From an uncultured Collinsella sp. (GTDB lineage Bacteria; Actinomycetota; Coriobacteriia; Coriobacteriales; Coriobacteriaceae), in assembly GCA_900541245.1 (NCBI GenBank), contig UQIS01000006.1, forward strand, positions 3,492 to 67,491: a stretch of 64,000 nt of DNA. The letters run 5' to 3'. Positions 23,497 through 32,391 of the stretch are shown here, piece after piece. The number at the start of each line of letters is the position of its first letter. Within the stretch, counting starts at the first letter, position 1. The notes under the pieces were generated by a model. It had not been told where the DNA came from. It did no database searches and saw nothing but the letters and a program-made list of their open reading frames with translations. A program made the position numbers and the translations under genes.

Positions 23497-23853
23497 ATGA
23501 TTTCCATGCGTGAGGCGTATGAGAAGATCGGCGCTAATTATGATGACGCGTGCGCTCGGCTGATGGGCGAGGAAATGCTTGCCCGCTTTGCCCTCAAGTT
23601 TTTGGATGACGAGAGCATGGACAAGCTGGAGGCCGCCATGGCGGCAGGAGACGCCGAAGGTGCGTTTATGGCAGCGCACACGCTCAAGGGCGTGAGCCAG
23701 AACCTGGGATTCGATAATCTGTACGAGCCGGCGGTCGTGGTAACCGAAGCGCTGCGCGGCGCCGATGCCGTTGACGGCGCTCGCGAGGGAATGCATGCGT
23801 TGCAGCGGCAATATGCGGCTACGATGTCGGCCCTGCGCGAAGCGGCTGAATAA
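23497..23853 (+). CDS. HPt phosphotransfer protein
   Basis: A 118-residue four-helix HPt domain with the phosphoacceptor His61 in AAHTLKGVSQNLGF, the classic H-x-L-K-G signature. It follows the receiver/HD-GYP gene with an AAAGGAG ribosome site and shares its terminator, so the two form an operon. HPt proteins relay phosphate between hybrid kinases and receivers; no hybrid kinase is seen within the window, so the donor must lie elsewhere or be cross-talk. Confidence 0.92.
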   Translation: MISMREAYEKIGANYDDACARLMGEEMLARFALKFLDDESMDKLEAAMAAGDAEGAFMAAHTLKGVSQNLGFDNLYEPAVVVTEALRGADAVDGAREGMHALQRQYAATMSALREAAE

Positions 23854-23894
23854 GAGCTTGCGAGCCTTGGGTTGCGTGCCGGCCACATATAGGT

Positions 23895-23939
23895 AAAAGG
23901 GCGCCCCGCCGGACCATGTGGCCGGCGGGGCGCCCTTTT
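23895..23939 (+). terminator. Strong rho-independent terminator
   Basis: AAAAGGGCGCCCCGCCGG (23895-23912) pairs perfectly over 18 bp with 23922-23939, with a TTTT end and an A-rich start. It can end the HPt operon and the convergent amidotransferase gene. Confidence 0.92.
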
Positions 23940-23958
23940 GTGTTGTGCTGTCCGTGAA

Positions 23959-24768
23959 CTAACGGGCCTGCTTAACCTTTGCCGCTGCCTCGACAAACGA
24001 CTTCCACAGGTTAAAGTCGGTCTCGAGCGTCTGCCAGGTGTACTCGGGATGCCATTGCACGCCCAGGCAGAAAGGCTGGCCTTCGACCTCGATGCACTCG
24101 GGAACGCCGTCGGTTGCCTTGGCGACCAAGCGCGTGCTTTTACCCAGACGATCGACGCAACAGTGGTGTGCGGAGTTGGTCTGGATTAGCCTGTGCCCGC
24201 CAACCGCGCGTTCCAGCAGCGAGCCCGGCACGACCTCGACGGGGTGCACGGGATCGTTGAGCACGTGGGTGTGGCGCCACTGCGTGCGACCCTCGCGCGC
24301 ACCCAGGCTCGGCACGTCCATGCACAGGGTGCCGCCGGTGGCGACGTTGAGCAGCTGCGTGCCGCGGCAGGTGGTAAAGAGCGGCTTCTTGGCGCGGAGT
24401 ACCTCGCCGACCAGCTTAAACTCAAAGCTATCGCGAATCTCGCAGCAGAGGGTGGGGTCGTAGGGTCGATCATCGCCCCAGCGCTTGGGGTTGACGTCCG
24501 GGCCGCCGGGAATGGCGATGCCGTCGGCGATATCGACGTAATGACGGATAACCTCAATGTCCTCGGTGATGGACATCTGCAGCGGCAGACCGCCGGCGGC
24601 AAGGATGGCATCGACAAAGACACTTGCGATCTCCTCGTTGGGGGAGAGCGTTTCGCTCAAAAACAGCTTCGCCTCTTCCCAGCGCGGCGCGACGAGGATG
24701 AGTGGGCGGTCGGCGGGGGCGACGTCGACGTGCGGGGTGTAGGACGATGAAGTACGAGTTCCGATCAT
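23959..24768 (-). CDS. Class I glutamine amidotransferase-like hydrolase (PuuD/C26 type)
   Basis: A stand-alone class I amidotransferase-fold hydrolase. The triad is Cys134 in TTCRGTQLLNVA, and His240 and Glu242 in GVQWHPE; IPGGPDVNPKRWG is typical of gamma-glutamyl-GABA hydrolases (PuuD) and related C26 peptidases. At 269 residues it is the normal length. It lies just downstream of the amino-acid ABC operon on the same strand (51 nt after the ATPase gene) and may share its transcript, suggesting it cleaves gamma-glutamyl compounds that the transporter delivers. That link is inferred. Confidence 0.88.
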   Translation of the reverse strand: MIGTRTSSSYTPHVDVAPADRPLILVAPRWEEAKLFLSETLSPNEEIASVFVDAILAAGGLPLQMSITEDIEVIRHYVDIADGIAIPGGPDVNPKRWGDDRPYDPTLCCEIRDSFEFKLVGEVLRAKKPLFTTCRGTQLLNVATGGTLCMDVPSLGAREGRTQWRHTHVLNDPVHPVEVVPGSLLERAVGGHRLIQTNSAHHCCVDRLGKSTRLVAKATDGVPECIEVEGQPFCLGVQWHPEYTWQTLETDFNLWKSFVEAAAKVKQAR

Positions 24769-24819
24769 AGGTGTAACTTTCGAGTTTGGATGGGCATGGC
24801 GGGCGGGTGGGCGGTCTGG

Positions 24820-25584
<765 letters not shown>

Positions 25585-25620
25585 GGTGCTCGGCTCCTTA
25601 TGACTCGAAATGGTAAAGCG

Positions 25621-26454
25621 TTAGCGGATGATGGTCGCGCCGGTCTTGTGCGAAACATAGACAGCGGCCTTGTTGATCGCGACGTTGATGAGGATGTAGA
25701 TGACCGCGATAACCAAGTAGACCGACACGAGAGCGTCGTAGTTGGTAATGAGCACGCGGGCATTTTGCATGAGGTCGGGGTAGCTCACCACATAGGCGAC
25801 GGTGGTGTCTTTGACTACGACCACAAGCTGTGAAATCAAGGACGGAATGATAAACCGAATCGCCTGTGGCAATACGATTTTAAAGGTGATTTTAGCCTTG
25901 GAGAGACCGAGCGCCTGGGCCGCCTCGACCTGCCCGCGCGGTACGGCGTTGACGCCGGCGCGGAAAATCTCGGCCAGCACGCCGGCTGCGGCAAGCGCGA
26001 CGGGAAGCGTGAGCATCCAAAACGACGGCAGCGCGATCTTGTACTGGGGTAGCACCAAAAAGAAGAAGTAGATGAACAGCAGGCTCGGCACGCCGCGGAA
26101 GAAATCGGTGAGCACGCGGCAGACCAGCTGCAGCGGCTTAATATCGCTCGTGCGGCCGAGCATAAGGGTCAAGCCCAGCACCAGCGCGATGGCGCCGGCA
26201 GTGAGTGCGACTTTAACGGTGCCCTCAAAGCCGGCAAGCAGGAACTTCCAGGTAGTGAGGTGCGTAAAGAAATACCAGTAGTGGACCGAAAGCTGACCGG
26301 TCACATAAAAGCGCTGCAGTACCAGGACGGCGAGTGCGGCCACGGCAACAAGCGAGATGACGGTGCCGATGCGAATCTTGGCGCGCATCTTGGGGCCGGG
26401 AGCCTCGTAGAGCGCATCGCGCATGGTGAGCGCGGAGGTGGGGTGCTTGCTCAT
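25621..26454 (-). CDS. Polar amino acid ABC permease (GluD-like)
   Basis: Inner-membrane channel subunit, 277 residues. After a cytoplasmic N-terminus and a first helix (ISLVAVAALAVLVLQRF) comes the conserved binding-protein-dependent transport core, including FFRGVPSLLFIYFFF and the EAA loop around AAQALGLSKAKITFKIVLPQA. The start ATG overlaps the other permease's stop codon by 4 nt (ATGA), giving tight translational coupling between the two. Together they form the heterodimeric channel. Confidence 0.92.
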   Translation of the reverse strand: MSKHPTSALTMRDALYEAPGPKMRAKIRIGTVISLVAVAALAVLVLQRFYVTGQLSVHYWYFFTHLTTWKFLLAGFEGTVKVALTAGAIALVLGLTLMLGRTSDIKPLQLVCRVLTDFFRGVPSLLFIYFFFLVLPQYKIALPSFWMLTLPVALAAAGVLAEIFRAGVNAVPRGQVEAAQALGLSKAKITFKIVLPQAIRFIIPSLISQLVVVVKDTTVAYVVSYPDLMQNARVLITNYDALVSVYLVIAVIYILINVAINKAAVYVSHKTGATIIR

Positions 26455-27110
26455 CGGAGGATCCTCACCTTCTTATCGATGTAGTTGCCAACGTGGCTCA
26501 CCACAAAGGCCGTTCCCAGGTAGCCGAGCGCCGAGATAAAGAACGCAGCGACGCCACCGAGCGAGCGCGTGTTGATGTAGCTGACCACGCCGGTGAGCTC
26601 CTGCGGCTTAAGCGGTACCTGACTGCCGAGCGCGGTGGTAAGCATGACGGCGATAAAGAGGTTGGTCATGGGTAATACGCTCGAGCGCAGCGCCTGCGGA
26701 ATCACGATCTTGGCGAGGATGCGGTTAAAGCTCATGCCGAGCGAACGTGCGGCTTCGACCTGACCGACGCCAACGGTGTTGATGCCGCTCATAAAGTTCT
26801 CGGAACCAAAGGCCGAGCCCAACAGGACCGTGGCGACGATAACGCAGGTGCGGTACGGCAGGACGACCTTGAGCGGCGGCAGCGCATAGACGACGATGAT
26901 GAGCAGCGCGATGCCGGGGATGTTACGGAAGACCTGTACATACAGGTCGCCAAAGACGCGCAGCGGCTTGAGCGGCGACACGCGCATCACGGTGACGGCG
27001 ACGGCCAGCACCATGGCGATGGCAAACGACTCAAGCGTCATGCCCCAGGTTGCGAGCAGCGCGTCGATATAGTTCTGGCCATAGAGCGACCAGAGCTCGG
27101 AGAGACTCAT
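26451..27110 (-). CDS. Polar amino acid ABC permease (GluC-like)
   Basis: Second channel subunit, 219 residues with about five membrane helices. Conserved features are VFRNIPGIALLIIVVYALPP and the EAA loop AARSLGMSFNRILAKIVIPQALR, which contacts the ATPase. GCAGGAGG lies just upstream of the ATG. It follows the binding-protein gene after a 138-nt gap that contains a stable hairpin (27135-27160), a common arrangement that keeps binding protein in excess over membrane parts. Confidence 0.92.
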   Translation of the reverse strand: MSLSELWSLYGQNYIDALLATWGMTLESFAIAMVLAVAVTVMRVSPLKPLRVFGDLYVQVFRNIPGIALLIIVVYALPPLKVVLPYRTCVIVATVLLGSAFGSENFMSGINTVGVGQVEAARSLGMSFNRILAKIVIPQALRSSVLPMTNLFIAVMLTTALGSQVPLKPQELTGVVSYINTRSLGGVAAFFISALGYLGTAFVVSHVGNYIDKKVRILR

Positions 27111-27134
27111 GCGGACCTCCTGCCGATAAGGAAA

Positions 27135-27160
27135 GGGGCTCCCGTGTGTACGGAAGCCCC
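27135..27160 (-). promoter_or_regulatory. Intra-operon stem-loop
   Basis: GGGGCTCCCGT and ACGGAAGCCCC form an 11-bp stem with one mismatch and a 4-nt loop between the binding-protein and permease genes. It probably attenuates transcription or stabilises the upstream mRNA. Confidence 0.65.
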
Positions 27161-27248
27161 GACAACTCAGATTGGAAACAGTTTATCGCAATAAAGCGCA
27201 TCGTACGTTTCCATATGGTTTCGTTGCGGCCGTTACCAGGCTCGCTGC

Positions 27249-28244
27249 CTAGGCGCCGATCTCGGGCAGCTCGGGAACGTTGGTGTCGCCCGTACGGTCG
27301 CCGATGCAGATCTGCCACAGCTCGGTCCAGGTGCCATCGTCCTCGATCTTCTTAAGGAAGTCGTTAACGAAGGCGACGCCGTCGGAATCGAGCGGCAGGC
27401 CGATGCCATAGGGCTCCTTGCTGCCGAAGGGCTTGCCGGCGATCTTGTATTTACCGGGCTCGCGGACCAGGGCGCTCTGCTGCATGTTGTTATCGATGAC
27501 GTAGGCGTCAACGCGGCCCTGCTGGAGTGCCTGGCGGGCCTCCTCGTCGGTCTTGAACTCCTGCTGGCTGGCCTTGGGGGCAAACTCCTCCAGGATAGCG
27601 GGGCCGTTGGAACCGGACTGGACGGCGACGTTCTTGTCGGCCAGGTCGTCGACGCTTTTGATGTCGTCGTTATCGGCGAGCACCAGGATGGCCTGCTGGG
27701 TGTAGTAGTAGGGGCCAGCGAAGGAGACGAGCTTCTTGCGCTCGTCAGTGATGGTGTAGGTGGCAAAGACAGCGTCGACCTGGCCGTTTTGCAGGACGGA
27801 CTCGCGCGTGTCCGAGGTCACCTGGGTGATCTCGACCTTGTTCTCGCCCAGAATGTAGTTGGACAGGAGTTGTGCGATACCGGCATCGAAGCCGCGGGTC
27901 TGACCGTCTTTCTCGTTGAGGAGGGAGAAGAGCGTGGAGGTCTGAACGCCACCGATCTTAAAGACGCCGGCGTCCTTGACGGCCGTGGCCCAGGTGCTGG
28001 CGGCGATGGCGTCGTCATCGGCCTTGGGGCCGTTGTCGACGAGCTTGTCGAACGCCTTGGCGTCGAGCGTGGTAGAAGCCTCGGTATCTTCGGAGCTCTT
28101 GGAAGAGCCGGCGGCGGAACCCTTGTCGGCCTCGGCGCTGGTGTCGGAGCAGCCGGCAAGACCAAGGCCGGCGACGGTTGCGAAGGTGGCGGCAACGAAG
28201 CCGCGGCGGTCGAGAACGACCTGCTGGGAGAGGTTCTTGCTCAT
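27249..28244 (-). CDS. Amino acid-binding lipoprotein of the ABC importer
   Basis: Extracellular solute receptor, 331 residues. The N-terminus LDRRGFVAATFATVAGLGLAGC combines a twin-arginine-like pair with a lipobox ending at the lipidated Cys, followed by a low-complexity Ser/Asp/Glu linker. The mature part is a type 2 periplasmic-binding fold of the SBP_bac_3 family (TRGFDAGIAQLLSNY, DAVFATYTITDERKKLVSFAGPYY, YGIGLPLDSDG). It is the first gene of the operon, with GAAAGGTG before the ATG. Glutamate or glutamine is the likely ligand. The lipobox is consistent with the lgt gene at 50542. Confidence 0.93.
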   Translation of the reverse strand: MSKNLSQQVVLDRRGFVAATFATVAGLGLAGCSDTSAEADKGSAAGSSKSSEDTEASTTLDAKAFDKLVDNGPKADDDAIAASTWATAVKDAGVFKIGGVQTSTLFSLLNEKDGQTRGFDAGIAQLLSNYILGENKVEITQVTSDTRESVLQNGQVDAVFATYTITDERKKLVSFAGPYYYTQQAILVLADNDDIKSVDDLADKNVAVQSGSNGPAILEEFAPKASQQEFKTDEEARQALQQGRVDAYVIDNNMQQSALVREPGKYKIAGKPFGSKEPYGIGLPLDSDGVAFVNDFLKKIEDDGTWTELWQICIGDRTGDTNVPELPEIGA

Positions 28245-28359
28245 GGTAGAACACCTTTCTCAATAAAATCCCTAGCGGTTGAGTAGAGTTATACCCCATT
28301 GCGTTCAGACGGGTCAACACGAAATAACTCAGAAACATACTTACCTTATGGGTAATTCT

Positions 28360-28393
28360 ACCTACCAAAAAGGGACAGGTTTATTTTGGCAGG
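28360..28393. repeat. GGGACAG-loop hairpin, type A
   Basis: ACCTACCAAAA pairs with TTTTGGCAGGT with one A-C mismatch; the loop is AGGGACAGGTTTA. It lies in the 379-bp gap 28245-28623, upstream of the amino-acid operon and downstream of the dxs-like gene. Confidence 0.85.
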
Positions 28394-28443
28394 TTTTATC
28401 TGGGCAAACGTCGATAATTGCAGCTGAGATAGTGCTTTGAAAT

Positions 28444-28476
28444 CCACCACAAAGGGGACAGGCACCTTTGTGGTGG
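28444..28476. repeat. GGGACAG-loop hairpin, type B
   Basis: CCACCACAAAG (28444-28454) pairs perfectly with CTTTGTGGTGG (28466-28476) around the loop GGGACAGGCAC. The same unit occurs at 51372-51406. Confidence 0.88.
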
Positions 28477-28511
28477 TTCTTGCAGATGTGGCGGCCTGCC
28501 TTGCTGTTTTG

Positions 28512-28566
28512 TCTCAATCTGTAACAGTTAGACGGGAATTCGGGCCCTAGATGTTACAGATCGAGA
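28512..28566. repeat. Inverted repeat around a GGAATTCGGGCCC core
   Basis: TCTCAATCTGTAAC (28512-28525) pairs with GTTACAGATCGAGA (28553-28566) with one mismatch. Could be an operator or another repeat; no similar copy seen in the window. Confidence 0.55.
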
Positions 28567-28585
28567 TAATCGCGTCGCGAAAATA

Positions 28586-28622
28586 AAAACCTCCGCAGGG
28601 GTGCTTTCCTTGCGGAGGTTTT
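28586..28622 (-). terminator. Terminator of the dxs-like gene
   Basis: AAAACCTCCGCA (28586-28597) pairs perfectly with TGCGGAGGTTTT (28611-28622); read on the minus strand the stem is followed by TTTTTATTTT. It abuts the dxs-like stop codon. Confidence 0.9.
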
Positions 28623-28623
28623 C

Positions 28624-30405
28624 TTACTCGTTGAGTAGCCTTACGGCTTCGGCGGTTATGTTCTCGACCGTCATGCCGTTCTGAGCGAGCAGCTCGTTGG
28701 GGTCGTAGCGGTCGGGGAAGCCCTTGGCGATGCCGAAGGTGCGCGTGCGCACAGGCGTGCAGGCCAGATAGCACGCGACGCGCTCGCCCCAGCCACCGTC
28801 CAATATGCCGTCCTCGAGGGTGACGACAACGCGATGCTCGGCGGCAAGGCTGTCGAGGAACTCGCGGTCGAGCTCGGTTGCAAAGCGCGGGTTGACGAGC
28901 GTGGCCTCGATACCGTACTCGGCAGTCAGACGGTTTGCCACGCGCTCACCCAGCTCAAAGAAATCGCCAAGCGCGAGCACGGCAACGTCGCGGCCCTGAC
29001 GCACCACGTTGTAGCGAACGGCGCTGTAGTCGGCGTCTTCGGCAGGCGCAAGGTCGGGGCGGCTAACCAGGCCAATGCCCGGTACGCGGATCGCCACGGG
29101 ATGCTCGCGGTGGTCGAGCGACCAACTCAGCATGGACAGATATTCCTCCATGCAGGCCGGCGCCAAGTAGTGCATGTTGGGAAGACCGTCCAGCATGGAA
29201 ATATCAAAGAACGAGAGGTGCGTCTCGGACGTGGTGCCAAAGATCGACGCGCCAAACACTAGAATGGTTGCGGGGGCGTCGTTGAGGCACAGATCGTGCC
29301 ACAGCTCGTCGTAGGCGCGCTGCAAAAACGTGCCGTACACACCAAAGACTGGCTTGGCGCCCGAGCGCGCAAGCGCGGTGGCAAAGGTCACGGCGTGCTC
29401 CTCGGCAATGCCCACATCGACGAACTGTTTGCCGGCGGCAGCGCGAAGCTCGGGTGTAAAGCCCATGATGTAGGGCGTGGCGGCCGTGATGCCCACGACC
29501 TGCGGATCGCGCTCGATGGCGGCGCTGAGCGCCTCGCCCGTAATGTCGGCGTAGGTGCGCGGCGCAGGCTCGCTCGGATGGCCCGGGCAGAGCTTACGTC
29601 CAGTTGCCATGTCAAACGGACCCACGTGATGCCAGCGTTCGGGGTCGTTCTGGGCTGGCTCAAAGCCCTTGCCCTTGGCGGTGGAGACGTGCAGCACGAT
29701 GGGGTGATCGATATCGCGCAGTTCCTGCAACGCGTCGACGAGGGCCAACACATCGTTGCCGGCGTCCAGATAGCGGTAGTCGAGCCCCATCGCGCGGAAA
29801 ACGTTGCGCTCACAGGTGCCGTTGCTGGCACGCAGCTCGGCCAGATTGCGATACAGGCCGCCATGGTTCTCGGCAATGGACTGGTCGTTATCGTTGACGA
29901 TGATGATCAGGTTGCTATCGAGTTCGGCGGCATTGTTAAAGCCCTCAAACGCCAGGCCGCCCGAAAGCGAGCCGTCGCCAATGATGGTGATGACGTTGTA
30001 CGCATCGCCCGCCAGGTCGCGCGCGTGGGCAAGGCCGCAGCCCAAGCTCACCGAGGTCGAGGTGTGACCCATGGCGAACAGGTCGTGCTCGGACTCGTCG
30101 GGATTGGCAAAGCCAGAAGCCTCACCATAACGCTCCGGATCGATATAGGTGTACGCGCGCCCGGTCAGCGCCTTGTGGGCGTAGGTCTGGTGCGAAACGT
30201 CAAAGACAATCTTGTCGATGGGGGAGTTAAACACGCGATGAAGCGCAACCGTAAGCTCAACGACGCCCAAGTTGGGGGCAACGTGCCCGCCGACGGCGGC
30301 GGAGCTTTCGAGGATTGCCTGGCGGATCTCGCCGCAGAGCTGCGGGAGCTCGGCGCGATTAAGAGCCTTGACGTCCTCGGGCGTTGTCGTTTGCGTAAGC
30401 AGCAT
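28624..30405 (-). CDS. 1-deoxy-D-xylulose-5-phosphate synthase-like transketolase
   Basis: Thiamine-diphosphate enzyme of the DXS family, 593 residues against about 620 for standard DXS. Present are GGHVAPNLGVVELTVALH, the GDG(x)nN thiamine motif GDGSLSGGLAFEGFNNA, and the C-terminal pyrimidine and transketolase-C domains (FVDVGIAEEHAVTFATALA, GIGLVSRPD). Several positions differ from canonical DXS: DVSHQTYAHK for DVGHQAYPHK, GHTSTS for GHSSTS, GDGSLSGG for GDGAxTxG. These variants recall a DXS-like clade also seen in lactic acid bacteria, so isoprenoid synthesis is likely but not secure; hence no gene symbol. A single gene ending in a strong terminator. Confidence 0.8.
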   Translation of the reverse strand: MLLTQTTTPEDVKALNRAELPQLCGEIRQAILESSAAVGGHVAPNLGVVELTVALHRVFNSPIDKIVFDVSHQTYAHKALTGRAYTYIDPERYGEASGFANPDESEHDLFAMGHTSTSVSLGCGLAHARDLAGDAYNVITIIGDGSLSGGLAFEGFNNAAELDSNLIIIVNDNDQSIAENHGGLYRNLAELRASNGTCERNVFRAMGLDYRYLDAGNDVLALVDALQELRDIDHPIVLHVSTAKGKGFEPAQNDPERWHHVGPFDMATGRKLCPGHPSEPAPRTYADITGEALSAAIERDPQVVGITAATPYIMGFTPELRAAAGKQFVDVGIAEEHAVTFATALARSGAKPVFGVYGTFLQRAYDELWHDLCLNDAPATILVFGASIFGTTSETHLSFFDISMLDGLPNMHYLAPACMEEYLSMLSWSLDHREHPVAIRVPGIGLVSRPDLAPAEDADYSAVRYNVVRQGRDVAVLALGDFFELGERVANRLTAEYGIEATLVNPRFATELDREFLDSLAAEHRVVVTLEDGILDGGWGERVACYLACTPVRTRTFGIAKGFPDRYDPNELLAQNGMTVENITAEAVRLLNE

Positions 30406-30633
30406 CGTTGTGGGTTACTCCATGCGAATCGTGCGCCGGCACTCCCTCGGCCGGCACAATTGCACAAGACAGTCTCGCACATTTTGGCGTTTGATATGTG
30501 ACGGCGGCGCGGTAATTCGCCAACTGGTGGGGCAAAACGTTTTGTCCGATGCCATACTGATATGTTCCATGATGTTTTTATCGATTGTGCACAGGCCGTG
30601 GCTTGTCGCCGTGAGTCGCTGGAAGGAGGCAGC

Positions 30634-31170
30634 ATGTCCGATGCCGTTCGTGCCGAAAAAATCGCGCACGAGGTCGACTATGCCGCCCGCCAGCTGGCCC
30701 AGGCGGGCCGCTTGGACCTGACGCACGAGTTTATCCAGCATGGCGACGTGACGGTCTATGCACATGTGACTTCGGTAGCGCGGGCGAGCCTGTCCTTTGC
30801 CGAGCGCTTGGGCCGTGCCGGCATTTCGGTCGACCGTGCTTCGTTGTTGCGCGGGGCCCTGCTGCACGATTACTTTCTCTATGACTGGCACGATCCCGAC
30901 CCAAGCCATCGGCTGCATGGCTTTCGCCACCCGTTTTTTGCCCTGGCACGTGCGGAGGAAGATTTTGAGCTGACGCCGCGCGAACGGAATATTATCGTGC
31001 GGCATATGTTTCCGCTGGTGCCAGTGCCGCCGACGTGTCGTGAGGCTTGGATTGTATGCCTGGCAGATAAATGGTGCGCTCTGCGCGAGACGGTCGCCGG
31101 TCGTCTGCGGCGCAAGGACGAGGCGGACGATGGCGTGAGTGGCGAATCGAGCGAAAAGAGGAGAGGGTAG
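30634..31170 (+). CDS. HD-domain hydrolase
   Basis: A 178-residue soluble HD-superfamily phosphohydrolase. Metal ligands are the His in TVYAHVTSVARAS, the His-Asp pair in GALLHDYFLYDWHD, and a later Asp in VCLADKWCAL. The ATG at 30634 follows GGAAGGAGG by 6 nt. Three bases separate its stop from the next gene, a CmpB-like membrane protein. The same HD plus CmpB pair is a recurring gene neighbourhood in Firmicutes and Actinobacteria, as I recall, but its substrate is unknown. Confidence 0.82.
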   Translation: MSDAVRAEKIAHEVDYAARQLAQAGRLDLTHEFIQHGDVTVYAHVTSVARASLSFAERLGRAGISVDRASLLRGALLHDYFLYDWHDPDPSHRLHGFRHPFFALARAEEDFELTPRERNIIVRHMFPLVPVPPTCREAWIVCLADKWCALRETVAGRLRRKDEADDGVSGESSEKRRG

Positions 31171-31173
31171 ACG

Positions 31174-32193
31174 GTGGGGACCGCGATCGACATGGCATTT
31201 GGCGGCGCGACGCTTGCCGCCTGCCCACTCTCGGCACTGGTGCTCTCGTTTGCATTTTACGGGTTTTGCGGCTGGGCTTGGGAGTCGACAGTATGCGCCA
31301 TGCTTAATCACGGACGATTTGCCAACAGCGGCTTTTTGCTGGGGCCGTGCTGCCCAATCTATGGCGCGGGCGGCATTGCCTGCTGGCTGCTGTTGCGCGG
31401 GATTCCGGATGCCTCGAGCCAGTTTGTCGCTGCAGCACTCGTATGCAGCGTGATTGAGTACAGCGTAGGCGTGCTGTTGGAAAAAACAACGGGCGCTCGC
31501 TTTTGGGACTATTCGCACCTGCCGTTTAACCTGCACGGACGCATCTGCCTGTACTGGGCCTGCGCGTTTGGCCTGGGTGCGTTGTGCATTTGCCGTTTAG
31601 TGGAGCCGGCATTGCTGGGGCTGCTTGGCCATCTGCCGGTGCTGATTGTGCGGCTGTCCGCCTTTATCGTCGCGGTCGCGATGATGGTCGACGCAGCGTG
31701 CTCTTTGGCCAGCTGGCGCCGCCTGTCCGATCAGCTGGAGCGCGTTCGGGCCGACCTTGCCGACCGCATCAACGAATCGCTTGCCGATGCGTCCGACTCT
31801 ATGCTCGAACGTATTCCCGATTCGGCAATCGACTCGGTGGCACAGACGCATATCCGCAGCCGTGCCGTTAACGCGTGGCTGGCCGAGCTGGGCGACGCGA
31901 CACTCGATGCCCTTCGTGAGAAGGCTTCGATGCCGACATTTATCTCGGATGGTGCTCGCGGCCTGGCACTTGCCGCCCGCCGCGTGGCCGATGCCGCGCC
32001 GAGCATGCCGCGTCCGTCGCTCGGTCGTCGCCTTGCCGGCAAGCGCATGAGCCGTCCGGTACCAAGCGTGTCGCTCAGCCGACGCGACCTGCGCTTCTTC
32101 AATGCCTTCCCGCGCTTGCGCATCAACCGCTACGAGGGCGTCATCCGAGCTACCGACCTGCGCGACCGCGCCCGTGAGCTGTTCCGGCGCTAG
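31174..32193 (+). CDS. CmpB-like membrane protein (putative ABC-type permease family)
   Basis: A 339-residue membrane protein. The first 180 residues hold about five helices and the conserved core FYGFCGWAWESTVC, GFLLGPCCPIYGAGG, LEKTTGARFWDYSHLPFNLHGRICLYW, diagnostic of the PF06541 family named putative ABC transporter permease CmpB. No ABC partner is nearby and true transport has not been shown for the family. The C-terminal 150 residues are helical, charged and cytoplasmic, probably family-variable. The GTG start lies 4 nt after the HD hydrolase stop with GAGAGGG upstream, so the genes are cotranscribed and may act together. Confidence 0.82.
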   Translation: MGTAIDMAFGGATLAACPLSALVLSFAFYGFCGWAWESTVCAMLNHGRFANSGFLLGPCCPIYGAGGIACWLLLRGIPDASSQFVAAALVCSVIEYSVGVLLEKTTGARFWDYSHLPFNLHGRICLYWACAFGLGALCICRLVEPALLGLLGHLPVLIVRLSAFIVAVAMMVDAACSLASWRRLSDQLERVRADLADRINESLADASDSMLERIPDSAIDSVAQTHIRSRAVNAWLAELGDATLDALREKASMPTFISDGARGLALAARRVADAAPSMPRPSLGRRLAGKRMSRPVPSVSLSRRDLRFFNAFPRLRINRYEGVIRATDLRDRARELFRR

Positions 32194-32391
32194 CCGGGAC
32201 GGGGTGGGGCCGGCGCCTGCCGTTCTTGCGTTTCCCATTGGTTTCGCGTCCGTTGCCGCGCCGTTTCCAAGATTGCGGCGCCGTTTCCATTCGACAACGC
32301 CGCGTTTAACAACGTCGTATCTGGTCTACACCAGTTGCCCCTCGGCCGCATTATGGGCGCCGACAACGTTCATGCGACCAAGGGAGAGCGA

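Noticed and set aside
28624..30405. Plain transketolase
   Set aside because: The domain order and the spacing of thiamine and Glu motifs are DXS-like, not transketolase-like, despite variant residues.
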